NCBI GenBank assembly: GCA_021323655.1
Contig: JAJPKO010000027.1
Coordinates: forward strand, 116,751 to 180,750
Length of the DNA: 64,000 nucleotides
Source: Acidobacteriaceae bacterium
GTDB lineage: Bacteria; Acidobacteriota; Terriglobia; Terriglobales; Acidobacteriaceae
Direction of reading: 5' to 3'
Part shown: positions 16,891 to 25,381 of the stretch, piece after piece
How the letters are laid out: every line of letters begins with the position of its first letter
How positions within the stretch are numbered: position 1 is the first letter of the stretch
The notes under the pieces: generated by a model
Told to the model about the DNA's origin: nothing
What the model saw: only the letters and a program-made list of their open reading frames with translations
The model's database searches: none
Program-made: the position numbers and the translations under genes

Positions 16891-17616
16891 GTGGATACAC
16901 AGACACGTCACGCGCTGAAACAGGACACTTTCGTTCAGGCCACGGCTACTGGCCTTTCGTGGCTCGATGAGCACCGGGCGACGGTCATCCGCGCCTCGAT
17001 TGCGATTGTTATTGTTGTCGCCCTCTTTTTTGCGGCACTGATTATCTACAACAACCGTTCTGAGCGCGCTGCCAGCCTGTTTGGGCAAGCAATGGACATT
17101 TACAACACTCCCGTAGCGCAGCCGGGACAACCCGCGGAACCGGGCGTGAAGACCTATGCTTCGGCTGCGGAGCGCGCGAAGGCCGCTTATCCGCTGTTTG
17201 AGGAAGTGGCCAACAAATACAGTTGGCTGAAGGAAGGCGCGAATGCCCGCTATCTGGCAGGGATGACTGCGCTTGCGATGGGCCAGAGCTCTACGGGCGA
17301 GAACGAGCTGAAAAAGGCCGCCGATTCGAGCAACAGCAATGTGGCTGCATTGGCAAAGCTTTCGCTGGCAGGAATCTACCACCAGACGGGACGCGACCCA
17401 CTGGCGATTGAGCTGTATCAACAACTGATTGCGAAGCCGACGGCGACGGTCCCGGCGAGTCTGGCCAAGCTGCAGCTTGCCGCATTGTATGAATCGAGCA
17501 AGCCGGATGAGGCAAAGAAGCTGTACGCGGAAATTAAAGACCAGGACAAGGGCACTGCGGCTGGACAGATTGCGGCGCAGAAGCTCCAGGGTGCGACGGC
17601 GGTTCCGCAGCAGTAG
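16891..17616 (+). CDS. Membrane-anchored TPR protein (YfgM-like)
   Basis: A 241-residue protein starting at GTG with an AAAAGGA ribosome site 5 bases upstream. A short cytosolic start is followed by one membrane helix (about residues 31-53, IRASIAIVIVVALFFAALII) and a periplasmic region with several TPR-like helical pairs (AYPLFEEVANKYS, ARYLAGMTALAMGQ, AALAKLSLAGIYHQTG, LAALYESSKPDEAKKLYAEI). This layout matches YfgM/tetratricopeptide proteins that assist periplasmic folding near the SecYEG translocon. Assignment is by architecture, not by a diagnostic motif. Confidence 0.7.
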   Translation: MDTQTRHALKQDTFVQATATGLSWLDEHRATVIRASIAIVIVVALFFAALIIYNNRSERAASLFGQAMDIYNTPVAQPGQPAEPGVKTYASAAERAKAAYPLFEEVANKYSWLKEGANARYLAGMTALAMGQSSTGENELKKAADSSNSNVAALAKLSLAGIYHQTGRDPLAIELYQQLIAKPTATVPASLAKLQLAALYESSKPDEAKKLYAEIKDQDKGTAAGQIAAQKLQGATAVPQQ

Positions 17617-17627
17617 CTTTCTGAAGG

Positions 17628-17654
17628 ACCTCACATCCTTTCAGGATGTGGGGT
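17628..17654. terminator. Hairpin after the TPR gene (CCACATC family)
   Basis: An 11-bp stem (ACCTCACATCC / GGATGTGGGGT, one G-U pair) starting 12 bases after the stop codon. It shares its core and the following GGGGTGCCCGG-like tail with the hairpin at 14446-14489. It is probably a transcription end or an RNA-stability element. Confidence 0.6.
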
Positions 17655-17777
17655 GCCCGGTCCGATTGAAGAACACTCTTCCCTGTTGTCATTCCCTCTT
17701 CCATTTTGTGAAAGCCACGTTCTCCTCTTTGAGCGCGGAGGGGAGTTTGTGCGTCCTGCATACATCAGGAAATGGGG

Positions 17778-18353
17778 ATGCTTGAGGCACAAGCCGCTGT
17801 CTGGTTTTACACTCAACCTGTATTGAAAACGCAGGAAGATACAGGCGAAGTTATTACCGCGCTCGTTCGGGAATACTCGACGATGCTTTACCGCGTTGCG
17901 TATTCGGTGACGCGGAATGCCGCCGAAGCCGAGGACATTGTGCAGGAGGCGTTCCTGCGTGTCCTGAAGCACCGGGAAAAGCTCCAGGAGATTCGCGATG
18001 CACGGGTATGGCTGGTGCGGATCGCCTGGAACCTTGCGCTCGATCGGAAACGGCGCGCCAAAACGCGTCCGGAAACAGAACACATTGATACGCATGCGCG
18101 TACGCTGACGACCGCGGAGCGCCGGGCTGATGAATCCGTCATCTCCTCCCAGGAATGCGCGCGTATTCTGGAACTGATTGACCGGCTGCCGAAGAAAGAG
18201 CGGGAGGCGCTGTTGCTTTCCGCAGTGGAGGAACTGTCCACGGCGGAGATTGCGGCGATCTGCTCGACGACGGAGTCTTCCATCCGTTCCCGAATTTTCA
18301 GGGCCCGGAAAGAACTTGCGTTACTCCTGGCCAAAGAAAGGAGGGGCCAATGA
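17778..18353 (+). CDS. ECF-type RNA polymerase sigma factor
   Basis: About 191 residues from the ATG at 17778, which has AGGAA six bases upstream; an ATG at 17772 is also in frame. Region 2 is clear (MLYRVAYSVTRNAAEAEDIVQEAFLRVL and VWLVRIAWNLALDRKRR, partially quoted), and region 4 has RLPKKEREALLLSAVEELSTAEIAAI plus an HTH (TTESSIRSRIFRARKEL). Its stop overlaps the next gene by four bases (ATGA), so the downstream single-TM protein is translationally coupled and is the likely anti-sigma partner. Confidence 0.9.
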   Translation: MLEAQAAVWFYTQPVLKTQEDTGEVITALVREYSTMLYRVAYSVTRNAAEAEDIVQEAFLRVLKHREKLQEIRDARVWLVRIAWNLALDRKRRAKTRPETEHIDTHARTLTTAERRADESVISSQECARILELIDRLPKKEREALLLSAVEELSTAEIAAICSTTESSIRSRIFRARKELALLLAKERRGQ

Positions 18354-18814
18354 AACCCGAACTTGATAAGAAGATTGATGCGGCCCTGCGCCGGCTTGCG
18401 CATGTACAACCCGAAGCGGGTATGGAAGAGCGTATGCGGGCAAATCTGGAGCGCGAATGGGCGCTCAGACAGAAAAGCCCCGCTGTGCGGCTGAGGAAGT
18501 TCTTCTTTGCCCAGAGGCTTGCGTTTGCCACGGCGGCGATGCTGGCCGGATGCGCGGTGATGGTTGTGGGCAGCGTCGAGCATTCGCGACAAAGGGCACT
18601 GGAAGGAGGAATGCCTCCGGTTGGAGTTCACCTGGGGGCACCGGAGAGCGGTGTAGGTGCTGCCTCGGGGGCGCGTATTTCTCCGGAGCCGATCGTGGCT
18701 CCGGAGAAGAACCATGCCCGCTCAGAGCGCAAGGCTGTGAGCGGAAGGGCGACTGTGCAGAAGGACGCGCACAAACCGACAGGCGTCGCTGTGCCGCAGT
18801 CTCGGCAAGAGTAG
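18350..18814 (+). CDS. Putative anti-sigma membrane protein
   Basis: A 154-residue protein coupled to the sigma gene by an ATGA overlap. It has a charged cytosolic N-terminus (residues 1-58, including KIDAALRRLAHVQPEAGMEERMR), one membrane segment (about 60-76, FATAAMLAGCAVMVVG) and an extracytoplasmic tail rich in Pro, Gly and Ala. This layout is usual for regulators of ECF sigma factors. No zinc-binding anti-sigma motif is present, so the assignment rests on gene order and topology. Confidence 0.65.
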   Translation: MKPELDKKIDAALRRLAHVQPEAGMEERMRANLEREWALRQKSPAVRLRKFFFAQRLAFATAAMLAGCAVMVVGSVEHSRQRALEGGMPPVGVHLGAPESGVGAASGARISPEPIVAPEKNHARSERKAVSGRATVQKDAHKPTGVAVPQSRQE

Positions 18815-18827
18815 GCCAGGAGATGCG

Positions 18828-19166
18828 CTAGTTCGACAGGGCCTCGAAGAGCATGTGGAGGATGGCGAGGACGGCTGCTCCGATGAAGGCTGCTCCGAAG
18901 CTGTTGACCTGAAAGCCGGGCACGACGGCGCTTGCCATTTTGAGAATGAGCGCATTGATCACCAGGAAAAACAACCCCAGCGTGAGAATGCCCAGTGGCA
19001 GGGTGATGAGCTTGAGGAAAAAGCCGAGCGTCACATTCAAAAGGCCAATCACAATGACGGCGACAAGTGCTGAGGGAAGATTGACGACCCTGAAACCTGG
19101 CACCAGCCATGCCACGATGAGCAGAGCAAGCGCATCAAGAAACCATCTGAGCAGTAAATACAGCAT
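18828..19166 (-). CDS. Small four-TM protein of the phage_holin_4 family (PF04020-like)
   Basis: A 112-residue very hydrophobic protein with four membrane segments (LLLRWFLDALALLIVAWLVPGF, seen as segment 1; then VAVIVIGLLNVTLGF, LGILTLGLFFLVINALIL and AAFIGAAVLAILHMLFE). The conserved VPGF motif occurs twice, after segment 1 and after segment 3, as is typical of PF04020. Despite the family name these are widespread chromosomal proteins with no shown lysis role. The start at 19166 has an AAAGGAA site about 12 bases upstream; longer starts would add 46 non-conserved-looking residues. Confidence 0.85.
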   Translation of the reverse strand: MLYLLLRWFLDALALLIVAWLVPGFRVVNLPSALVAVIVIGLLNVTLGFFLKLITLPLGILTLGLFFLVINALILKMASAVVPGFQVNSFGAAFIGAAVLAILHMLFEALSN

Positions 19167-19247
19167 TGTCTTTGAACGAATTCCTTTCGCCCGGAATGAG
19201 CACCGCCTTCCGGAAAGTACCAACGTAGCGTAGCATAAGATGCTCTT

Positions 19248-20087
19248 GTGAAGAACCTTCTGTTCCTGCTGCTGATATTGTTCAGTGCCGCGGCCCTGGC
19301 GCAATCCTCAGAGGCGCCGCTGCCGAATGTGCCTACGCTGATTCAACAGGTACAGGAACATCAGCGCAAACTGGACCAGGTGCGCGAAAACTATACCTAC
19401 CATGAGACGGCGGTCACCAATGAACTGGACAGGAACGGCAAGATAAAGAAGACCGAAAGCGAGGAAATTGAGGTCTTCTTTGTGAACACGCATGAGGTCC
19501 ACCGCAAGATCAGGAAAAATGGTAAAGAGCTGAGCCCGGACGATCAGAAGAAAGAACAGGAGCGTGTGCAGAAAGAGGTGGAGAAGGCGCTGAAGACCCC
19601 TCCCGGGCAAACGACGGACAAGCATGAGGTTTCGATCAGCCGCATGCTGCAGATCATGAAGGTGTCGAATCCACGCAGGGAGCAGATGGACGGACGCAGC
19701 GTGATTACCTTTGATTTTGAAGGCGATCCACACGCAAAGGCGCAGGGGGACGAGGCCGTTCTGAAAAAGATTTCAGGGACGATATGGATTGATGAGAAGG
19801 ACCGGGAAGTTCGACGCCTGACGGCGCGTTTTGATGATAACTTTCACCTGGGCTTCGGCTTGTTTTCGATTGGTAAAGGCAGCAATCTGACCTTTGATCA
19901 GAAGCTGGTGAACGAGGAACTATGGCTTCCGACAAGCGCGCAGATCCACATTGTGGCGCACGCAATTGGCGTGATTGGATGGCGCGGGGACATTGCCATT
20001 ACGGACAATGATTATCAGAAATTTCATGCTGATGCGGCACAGCAACCGGGAGCGACGGTCGTGAATTCAGATGGGCCTCCGCATTAA
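19248..20087 (+). CDS. Exported protein resembling outer-membrane lipoprotein-sorting fold
   Basis: A 279-residue protein starting at GTG, with a signal peptide (KNLLFLLLILFSAAALAQ). The mature part has a helical stretch rich in Gln/Glu/Lys (residues 30-120, about VPTLIQQVQEHQRKLDQVRENYTYHE), then a beta-rich half with ISGTIWIDEKDREVRRLTARF and a C-terminal half that resembles LolA/LolB-type curved sheets (outer membrane lipoprotein-sorting-like). Such proteins are common in Acidobacteriota but their role is not known. No lipobox is visible, so it is probably soluble in the periplasm. It ends just before a hairpin. Confidence 0.6.
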   Translation: MKNLLFLLLILFSAAALAQSSEAPLPNVPTLIQQVQEHQRKLDQVRENYTYHETAVTNELDRNGKIKKTESEEIEVFFVNTHEVHRKIRKNGKELSPDDQKKEQERVQKEVEKALKTPPGQTTDKHEVSISRMLQIMKVSNPRREQMDGRSVITFDFEGDPHAKAQGDEAVLKKISGTIWIDEKDREVRRLTARFDDNFHLGFGLFSIGKGSNLTFDQKLVNEELWLPTSAQIHIVAHAIGVIGWRGDIAITDNDYQKFHADAAQQPGATVVNSDGPPH

Positions 20088-20094
20088 CGAGGAC

Positions 20095-20128
20095 TGCCCC
20101 ACACAAGCTTTTAGGCTTGTATGGGGCA
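20095..20128. terminator. Hairpin between convergent genes
   Basis: Arms TGCCCCA and TGGGGCA enclose an inner ACAAGC/GCTTGT stem, all within 34 bases starting 8 bases after a stop codon. It lies between convergent genes. No T run follows; it probably ends transcription in both directions. Confidence 0.6.
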
Positions 20129-20143
20129 TCCGCTGTTGATCCG

Positions 20144-20608
20144 TTACTGCTGAGGCTGGGATTGCGGCTGAGGCTGGGCTTCCGTACCGCCCTGCGCGCC
20201 TTGCCCGCGGTGATGGCGTTCCTGCATCCGCTGATGCATGGCTTCGAATTTCTGCTTCTGCTCATCGTTCAGCACGGCTTCAATCTTGCCTTTGGTGTCT
20301 TCATGAATGCTCTGGACTTTAGACATTCTGTCCTGCCGTGAGAGCGAGGTGTCCTGATGGACCTGTTGGATCTGCTGTTGCTGATTTTCAAGCAGGGGCT
20401 TGATCTGCGTCTGCTGGTCTGAGGTGAGGTTGAGGGCCTTGGTCAGATGGGCGAGCTGGGCATCGGGATTGCCCATTTGATGACGAGGTCCGTGCATGGG
20501 TGGGGCTGTTTCAGGCTGCTGCTGGGAAGAGGCATCCTGCGCGATTGCGGCGGTGACGCCGAATCCCAGAAGGCCAGAAAGGGCCAGGGTACAGAGTAAT
20601 TTTCGCAT
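20144..20608 (-). CDS. Spy/CpxP-like periplasmic protein
   Basis: A 154-residue protein. The start at 20608 has a GGAGGA ribosome site and gives a clean signal peptide (MRKLLCTLALSGLLGFGVTAAIAQ, first part quoted); a longer frame lacks both. The mature part is helical and Gln-rich, with LTKALNLTSDQQTQIKPLL and VLNDEQKQKFEAM, matching the LTxxQ-type repeats of Spy/CpxP periplasmic chaperones and metal-stress sensors. The tail is low-complexity Gln/Pro/His. It probably has a chaperone or envelope-stress role. Confidence 0.72.
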   Translation of the reverse strand: MRKLLCTLALSGLLGFGVTAAIAQDASSQQQPETAPPMHGPRHQMGNPDAQLAHLTKALNLTSDQQTQIKPLLENQQQQIQQVHQDTSLSRQDRMSKVQSIHEDTKGKIEAVLNDEQKQKFEAMHQRMQERHHRGQGAQGGTEAQPQPQSQPQQ

Positions 20609-20729
20609 TGTGTGTGTTTCCTCCAACACTGAATCCAACACTGTTGTGCGTGCCGGGTTGCGCGTCCATGCACATAGACGCAGAAGCGGCACTTTAAGAT
20701 GACCGAGGCCCGAGAAATTCGCTGTCAAA

Positions 20730-21344
20730 TTATCGTGAGTTTGCGGCCAGGGGAGGCATAATTACCGGCCCGGAGCGGAGGCCACACGGCAGCAGACCGT
20801 CGGCATGTTCTTGCGGATGAGGCACATAGGCATAGGCAAAGACAGCGCGATACTCGCGTTCGCCGGGATTATTGCAGATGGCGCAACTGGGGCGGTAGGC
20901 GATGGCGGGATGTTCTTTCATACTTTCGGCCCATTCCTGTGAAGAATGAGGCGGGATGGTGATGTATTCAGGATGCTGCGGCGGCTGACTGGGTTGATAG
21001 GCAAAGACCTGCCCCTTCTCATTGTTGGCATCCACCAGACTGCCGCCGGAGCCGCTCGAAGCGCGCCACAGCCACCTTTGCCCGACATGCGCATACCAGT
21101 GTGCGCTGGTAGGCACAGGCTTTTCCAGGCGAATCTCCTTATTTGTATCGTTATTGATTACAAATAAAAACCCTGGTCCTTTGGTGGGGCCTGCTTCCGC
21201 AAGGTAACTGGCGCTGAGCGTGATGTGCGAGCAAAGAGGAAGGGCCAGTCCGGGATGATGAGTGACGGCGCCACCTGTAGAAGCGGCAATGGCGGGGAGT
21301 AAGAGGGACACGCAGCGAAAAAGGAATCCAGACTTCAGCATCAT
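20730..21344 (-). CDS. Exported protein of unknown function
   Basis: A 204-residue protein with an N-terminal signal peptide (MMLKSGFLFRCVSLLLPAIAAS). The mature part has a beta-sandwich feel (ITLSASYLAEAG, FLFVINNDTNKEIRL, EYITIPPHSSQEW) and four or more cysteines (including CAICNN and LPCGL) that may form disulfides. I do not recognise a family. It lies upstream of the Spy-like gene on the same strand, 121 bases apart, and downstream of the large receptor, from which it is separated by a strong terminator. Confidence 0.5.
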   Translation of the reverse strand: MMLKSGFLFRCVSLLLPAIAASTGGAVTHHPGLALPLCSHITLSASYLAEAGPTKGPGFLFVINNDTNKEIRLEKPVPTSAHWYAHVGQRWLWRASSGSGGSLVDANNEKGQVFAYQPSQPPQHPEYITIPPHSSQEWAESMKEHPAIAYRPSCAICNNPGEREYRAVFAYAYVPHPQEHADGLLPCGLRSGPVIMPPLAANSR

Positions 21345-21406
21345 CTTTGATTCCAGACTAACGTGTGCGATTGGAATTCAGAAAGGGCGGATGTCCTGTG
21401 CTGACC

Positions 21407-21440
21407 AAAAAAAGAAGCCCACCGGACTTCTCCGATGGGC
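21407..21440 (-). terminator. Rho-independent terminator of the TonB-dependent receptor
   Basis: On the minus strand a 10-bp stem (GCCCATCGGA / TCCGGTGGGC, one G-U pair) with a GAAG tetraloop is followed by TTCTTTTTTT. It begins 16 bases after the receptor stop codon. This is one of the clearest intrinsic terminators in the window. Confidence 0.88.
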
Positions 21441-21455
21441 CAGGGAGGTATGAGT

Positions 21456-24400
21456 CTAGAAGTTAAAGCGACCGGTGAACTGCACTTCGCGGTGGCCGTC
21501 TGTTGGACCACCAATGACGTAGCGAGGAACGCCGAAATCATTGTTGTAAGGCTGCGTATCGGGCATTCCGAAGTTGTGCCGGTTCAAGGCATCCAGCAAC
21601 TCGGCCTTCAACTGGAAGGTGAGCCGTTCTGTGATGCGCGTGTTCTTGATGATGCTGATGTCCTCATTGAGGAAGTGGAAGTTGCGGACTTCACCGGTCA
21701 CACGAGGTATGTTGCCCAGGCTGAAGGGACCGCCGTTCCGGTTGGTTGCGTGGTTCTGGTCATAGAGTGCGGGATGCGGCTGCAAAGCAGCGTATCCTGC
21801 ATCATCGTTTCTGGACAGGCCATTCCAGATGCTGTCCACATTAGGATCAGGGCCGGGGCGTGAACCTGCTCCGGGATAATCCAGCGCATGATAATTTGCA
21901 TGATGGAGATGGCTGGACAGACCAGAGCCCTTCAACCTTGAGAACATAATGCAGTTGTCCCACCCGGGGATACCGTTGGCGCAGCCAAATGAGACAGGCT
22001 CACCAGACTGATAACGGTGGACTGCACCAACCTGCCATCCGCCGATGATCCGATCTACTAATCCATTGCTGCTGCCCAGGAAGTGTTTTCCTTTTCCGAA
22101 GGGCAGTTCATAGATGTAGCTCAGAACAAAGGTCTGCGGAATGTCCTGGATGGACAGGGCTTTGGCATTACGGTGGTCGAAAGGATCCTGCTCCTGATTC
22201 ACGCCGCCATTGATGCCGGGCAGGATGGAGTCAGCATCGGTGAGTGATTTGGACCAGGTATAGGAAGCTTGGAGGTTGAGGCCATTCGAGAAGCGGCGCT
22301 CGAGGGTAGCGAGCATCGCCTCGTAGCTGGAGTGGCCAACGTTCTGGAGACAGCAATCTGTGGCGATAAATCCATATTGCGGGAATGGGCGCAGCGCCTG
22401 CTGCACTTGTCCGTTGAATCCGGGATACGGCGCCTGGACTCCTGCTGAAGCCAGATCATAAGAGACGAGCTGGTCGCCACGGGCGAAGTTCGCCTTGCTC
22501 ATGTTGTTGATGTTCTCGATACCGGAGCGCAGATTCTGCGCAGCCTGACCGATGTAGCCCACGGTCAGGATCAGGTCTTTGGCAACTTCCTGCTGCACCT
22601 GGAAGTTCCATTGATTGACCATGGCCGGACGGCCGTATTTAGGCGCGATGTAGGAGCCGCCGACAGGCTGAGGAGCAGCGGCGTTGCCGTTGTCCAACTG
22701 GCCGGGATCGAGGTTTGGCGGCGGTGTATATTGCGGGAAGCCATTAGAGATGACGAAGGCTGGATTAAAGCCGTCAGAGCCGAAGCTTGGGTTAGCTGCG
22801 TATCCAGTAATCATCGAACTGCCGAAGTCGGCATATTGCAATGGACCGTAGAGGACGGCGAATCCACCACGAAAAACGGTCTTGTTGTTCAGATACTCTG
22901 GTGCATAGGCAAAGCCGATGCGAGGTGCAATGTCTTTAAACCAGGTATCTGCCCAACGGGTGTTGCAGTGTGAGCACTGCGTTCCGAAGACCAGAGCGCC
23001 CGGTAATCCGCTGTGGGGATCAATCGCAGTGAGGCTGAAGTTTGAAGTGAAGTTCTTTGCTTCGCGACGCGGCTGATCAATACTGTAGCGCACGCCGAGG
23101 TTGAGAGTGAGAGAGTTGGAGACCTTGAAATCGTCCTGGACATACCCGGCCCAGTAGTTGGAAATCCAGCGGGGCTGGTGCAGGCGCTCGCTGAGATTGG
23201 CATTGTCCACGTAACCCAACAACATACTTGCCAGAGCGTTTCCGGTGCCCGCGTTGGAGCTTGGCTGGTCACTCGATGCTGTTTGGCTGCCGCTGAAACC
23301 GAACGTTCCCATCTGGTTGTCAAACCCGATGTTGGAATATTGCTGATAGCGGTAGTCAAAGCCGAACTTAAAGCTGTTCCGGCCCTTTTGCCAGTCTACG
23401 TTGTCAGCAAAGCGGATGCCGTTATCTACGTTGTCATCTACGTTGGCGCGGCTCAGGCTGACATAACCGCCCACGTTGATGATCGGGAAGTTTGTCGAGT
23501 TGATGTTGCCAATGCCTAGCCGCGAGGCATAGTTGGTTTTACCCAGCGCGGCCGCAGTATAGTTTTTGGAATTGCTGCGGTTGGTGCCGATGATCATGTG
23601 GTTCAGCACGTTGGGCGAGAGGATGTAGTCCCAGCCCACGCGGACAAAGTGCGTGATAAAGTCCTGGACCCATTCGTTCGGGTCGACAGGATCAGGCAGC
23701 ACGCGATTGCCCGTTCTGCGGGTATTGTCGCGGGTGTTGTATGTAAACCAGAGCTTGTGGCTGTCGCCAATGTTCTGGTCCACGCGAATGGAGTAGGTAG
23801 TATTCACGATCGGAAACGGAGCGCCATAGATGAAATTGTTTTGCAGGTTTGCGTTCTGCGGCGCTGGGTAGTACTTGAGAATATTCAGCCCGGTCTGGTT
23901 CATCCGGCCCTGAGGGACCACATTGCCCGGGAATGCAGTGCGGCACCGCACGGTCAGCGGGTTTCCGTGACTGTCGGTTGTGTGTACTGTTTTCTCGGTT
24001 GCGGGGTCAAAGATCTGTCCGTTCAGGATCGGAGTACCATCGCAGGGATTGGTCTGCCCGGTTGGGCCGCCAATAAGCCGATCAGAGAAATCACCATTGC
24101 GTTCTGCTGCGGTGGGAACGGTAACGGGACCCGCGCCTCCTACGGTCTGGCGATACTGCTCCCAGGAAAAGAAGCCGAACGTGTGGTCTTTCGCGTTGTA
24201 GAGGCCGGGAATGCTCATCGGGCCTCCTGCGCTTACACCGAAGTCGTTCTTCTTATCCGGGCCGCGCTCGTTGTTTTTGCGGCACTCCACATCACCCGGT
24301 GCGCAGAGGGCCTTGCGGCCTGCGGCAAACCAGTCGTTTGCATCAAGCACTTCGTTGCGGAAAATTTCGAAGGCCGAACCGTGATAGTTGTTGGTACCGG

Positions 24401-25157
24401 ATTTTGTCACAAAGTTTTCAATGCCGCCCGTGGTGCGTCCAAACTCTGCGGAAGGCGTGGAAGTGGTCACCTTGAATTCCGAAATGGCTTCTACGGACGG
24501 GGCTTCTTCGTCAAATGAGGAGCCGTTTTCTGAACGGGTCTGACTGAGGCCGTCAATCAGCACTTCGTTTCCGAAGTTCTGGCCACCGCCAATCTTGGAA
24601 ATAAAAATACCGTTGGGGCTGTTCGCGGATCCTGGCCCAACCGTTCCAGGCACGAGAAACACAAACGCTTCCGGAGAGCGCAAAGCGCCCACACCGCCCA
24701 GCGCCAGCGGTAGTTCCAGCACCTGCTTGGTGGTAACAACGCCGCCCACATCAGAGGACTGCGTCTGGATCGTGTTCGCCTCGGCATTCACAGTCACGGT
24801 TTCGGCTGCGCCGCCCACGGCCATGCGAATATCAAAAGCAGTCACGTTGCCAACGTGAATTTCCAGGCCATTCGTGACGGACTGCTTGAATCCCTGAGCG
24901 TTGGCAGTAATGGTGTATTTGCCCAGCTGAATCGAAGGAAAGCGATAGCTTCCCGCGCTGGTCGAAGTTGTATGGTAAACGGAGCCGGTAGCTTCATTCG
25001 TTGCGGTAATGTCCGCATTTGGTACGGCCGCGCCTGTTGTATCCAGAACGTTACCTGCGAGTTCGCCCTGATTGGTCTGCGCATATAAAGTCACGGCGCA
25101 GAACAGCAGCGCAAACACGAGCGCACTGGTTCTCCAAAATTGATAAAGGGTCCGCAT
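21456..25157 (-). CDS. TonB-dependent receptor with N-terminal carboxypeptidase-regulatory domain (Oar-like)
   Basis: A 1233-residue outer-membrane protein. The ATG at 25157 has an ideal AGGAGGAG ribosome site and a signal peptide (FWRTSALVFALLFCAVTLYAQ, partly quoted); the longer frame is rejected. Domains: CarboxypepD_reg-like beta-sandwich (about residues 25-115, with GNVLDTTGAAVPNADITATN), a plug (about 120-290, with EVLIDGLSQTRSENGSSFDEE), then a large beta-barrel to the C-terminal strand REVQFTGRFNF. This type is expanded in Acidobacteriota and probably imports large or complex oligomers, often glycans or peptides. It is divergent from a lipoprotein-kinase-regulator operon that probably controls it. 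Confidence 0.92.
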   Translation of the reverse strand: MRTLYQFWRTSALVFALLFCAVTLYAQTNQGELAGNVLDTTGAAVPNADITATNEATGSVYHTTSTSAGSYRFPSIQLGKYTITANAQGFKQSVTNGLEIHVGNVTAFDIRMAVGGAAETVTVNAEANTIQTQSSDVGGVVTTKQVLELPLALGGVGALRSPEAFVFLVPGTVGPGSANSPNGIFISKIGGGQNFGNEVLIDGLSQTRSENGSSFDEEAPSVEAISEFKVTTSTPSAEFGRTTGGIENFVTKSGTNNYHGSAFEIFRNEVLDANDWFAAGRKALCAPGDVECRKNNERGPDKKNDFGVSAGGPMSIPGLYNAKDHTFGFFSWEQYRQTVGGAGPVTVPTAAERNGDFSDRLIGGPTGQTNPCDGTPILNGQIFDPATEKTVHTTDSHGNPLTVRCRTAFPGNVVPQGRMNQTGLNILKYYPAPQNANLQNNFIYGAPFPIVNTTYSIRVDQNIGDSHKLWFTYNTRDNTRRTGNRVLPDPVDPNEWVQDFITHFVRVGWDYILSPNVLNHMIIGTNRSNSKNYTAAALGKTNYASRLGIGNINSTNFPIINVGGYVSLSRANVDDNVDNGIRFADNVDWQKGRNSFKFGFDYRYQQYSNIGFDNQMGTFGFSGSQTASSDQPSSNAGTGNALASMLLGYVDNANLSERLHQPRWISNYWAGYVQDDFKVSNSLTLNLGVRYSIDQPRREAKNFTSNFSLTAIDPHSGLPGALVFGTQCSHCNTRWADTWFKDIAPRIGFAYAPEYLNNKTVFRGGFAVLYGPLQYADFGSSMITGYAANPSFGSDGFNPAFVISNGFPQYTPPPNLDPGQLDNGNAAAPQPVGGSYIAPKYGRPAMVNQWNFQVQQEVAKDLILTVGYIGQAAQNLRSGIENINNMSKANFARGDQLVSYDLASAGVQAPYPGFNGQVQQALRPFPQYGFIATDCCLQNVGHSSYEAMLATLERRFSNGLNLQASYTWSKSLTDADSILPGINGGVNQEQDPFDHRNAKALSIQDIPQTFVLSYIYELPFGKGKHFLGSSNGLVDRIIGGWQVGAVHRYQSGEPVSFGCANGIPGWDNCIMFSRLKGSGLSSHLHHANYHALDYPGAGSRPGPDPNVDSIWNGLSRNDDAGYAALQPHPALYDQNHATNRNGGPFSLGNIPRVTGEVRNFHFLNEDISIIKNTRITERLTFQLKAELLDALNRHNFGMPDTQPYNNDFGVPRYVIGGPTDGHREVQFTGRFNF

Positions 25158-25188
25158 CTCTCCTCCTGAAATGCTCTTGCTGTTCCTG

Positions 25189-25204
25189 GCGCGAATATTC
25201 GCGC
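25189..25204. promoter_or_regulatory. Perfect 16-bp palindrome in the receptor leader
   Basis: GCGCGAATATTCGCGC is a perfect palindrome 32-47 bases upstream of the receptor ATG on the minus strand. It overlaps the place where a -10 element or transcript start would be expected, so it may be an operator. No protein is assigned. Confidence 0.45.
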
Positions 25205-25244
25205 TCCTGTTCTGTTTCAAATCACTCTGGAAGTGGTTTTTTTC

Positions 25245-25258
25245 TGTAAGCGTTTCCA
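25245..25258. promoter_or_regulatory. LacI-family type operator, site 1
   Basis: TGTAAGCGTTTCCA fits the established LacI/GalR-family operator consensus TGWAARCGYTWNCW at every position, including the central CG. It lies 88-101 bases upstream of the receptor start. The regulator encoded nearby ends in a LacI-type DNA-binding domain, so it is the likely ligand; binding is inferred. Confidence 0.65.
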
Positions 25259-25328
25259 TTTCCAGAGCTGGTCTCTATCGCTTTTCACCCGCAGCTTTCC
25301 TTAAAAAATGGGAATACTTCCTTCTTTA

Positions 25329-25342
25329 TGGAAGCGGTTACA
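25329..25342. promoter_or_regulatory. LacI-family type operator, site 2
   Basis: TGGAAGCGGTTACA matches the reverse complement of site 1 at 12 of 14 positions, so the two sites are inverted relative to each other. It overlaps the place of a -35 box for a TATAAG sequence at 25357-25362 in front of the lipoprotein gene. Regulation of both divergent transcripts from these sites is inferred. Confidence 0.6.
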
Positions 25343-25381
25343 CGGCTTCATTTTGATATAAGAAATCAGCGACGATTGTCA

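Noticed and set aside
18828..19166. Phage holin as evidence of a prophage
   Set aside because: The PF04020 family is widespread in chromosomes and no phage structural, integrase or lysis genes are nearby.
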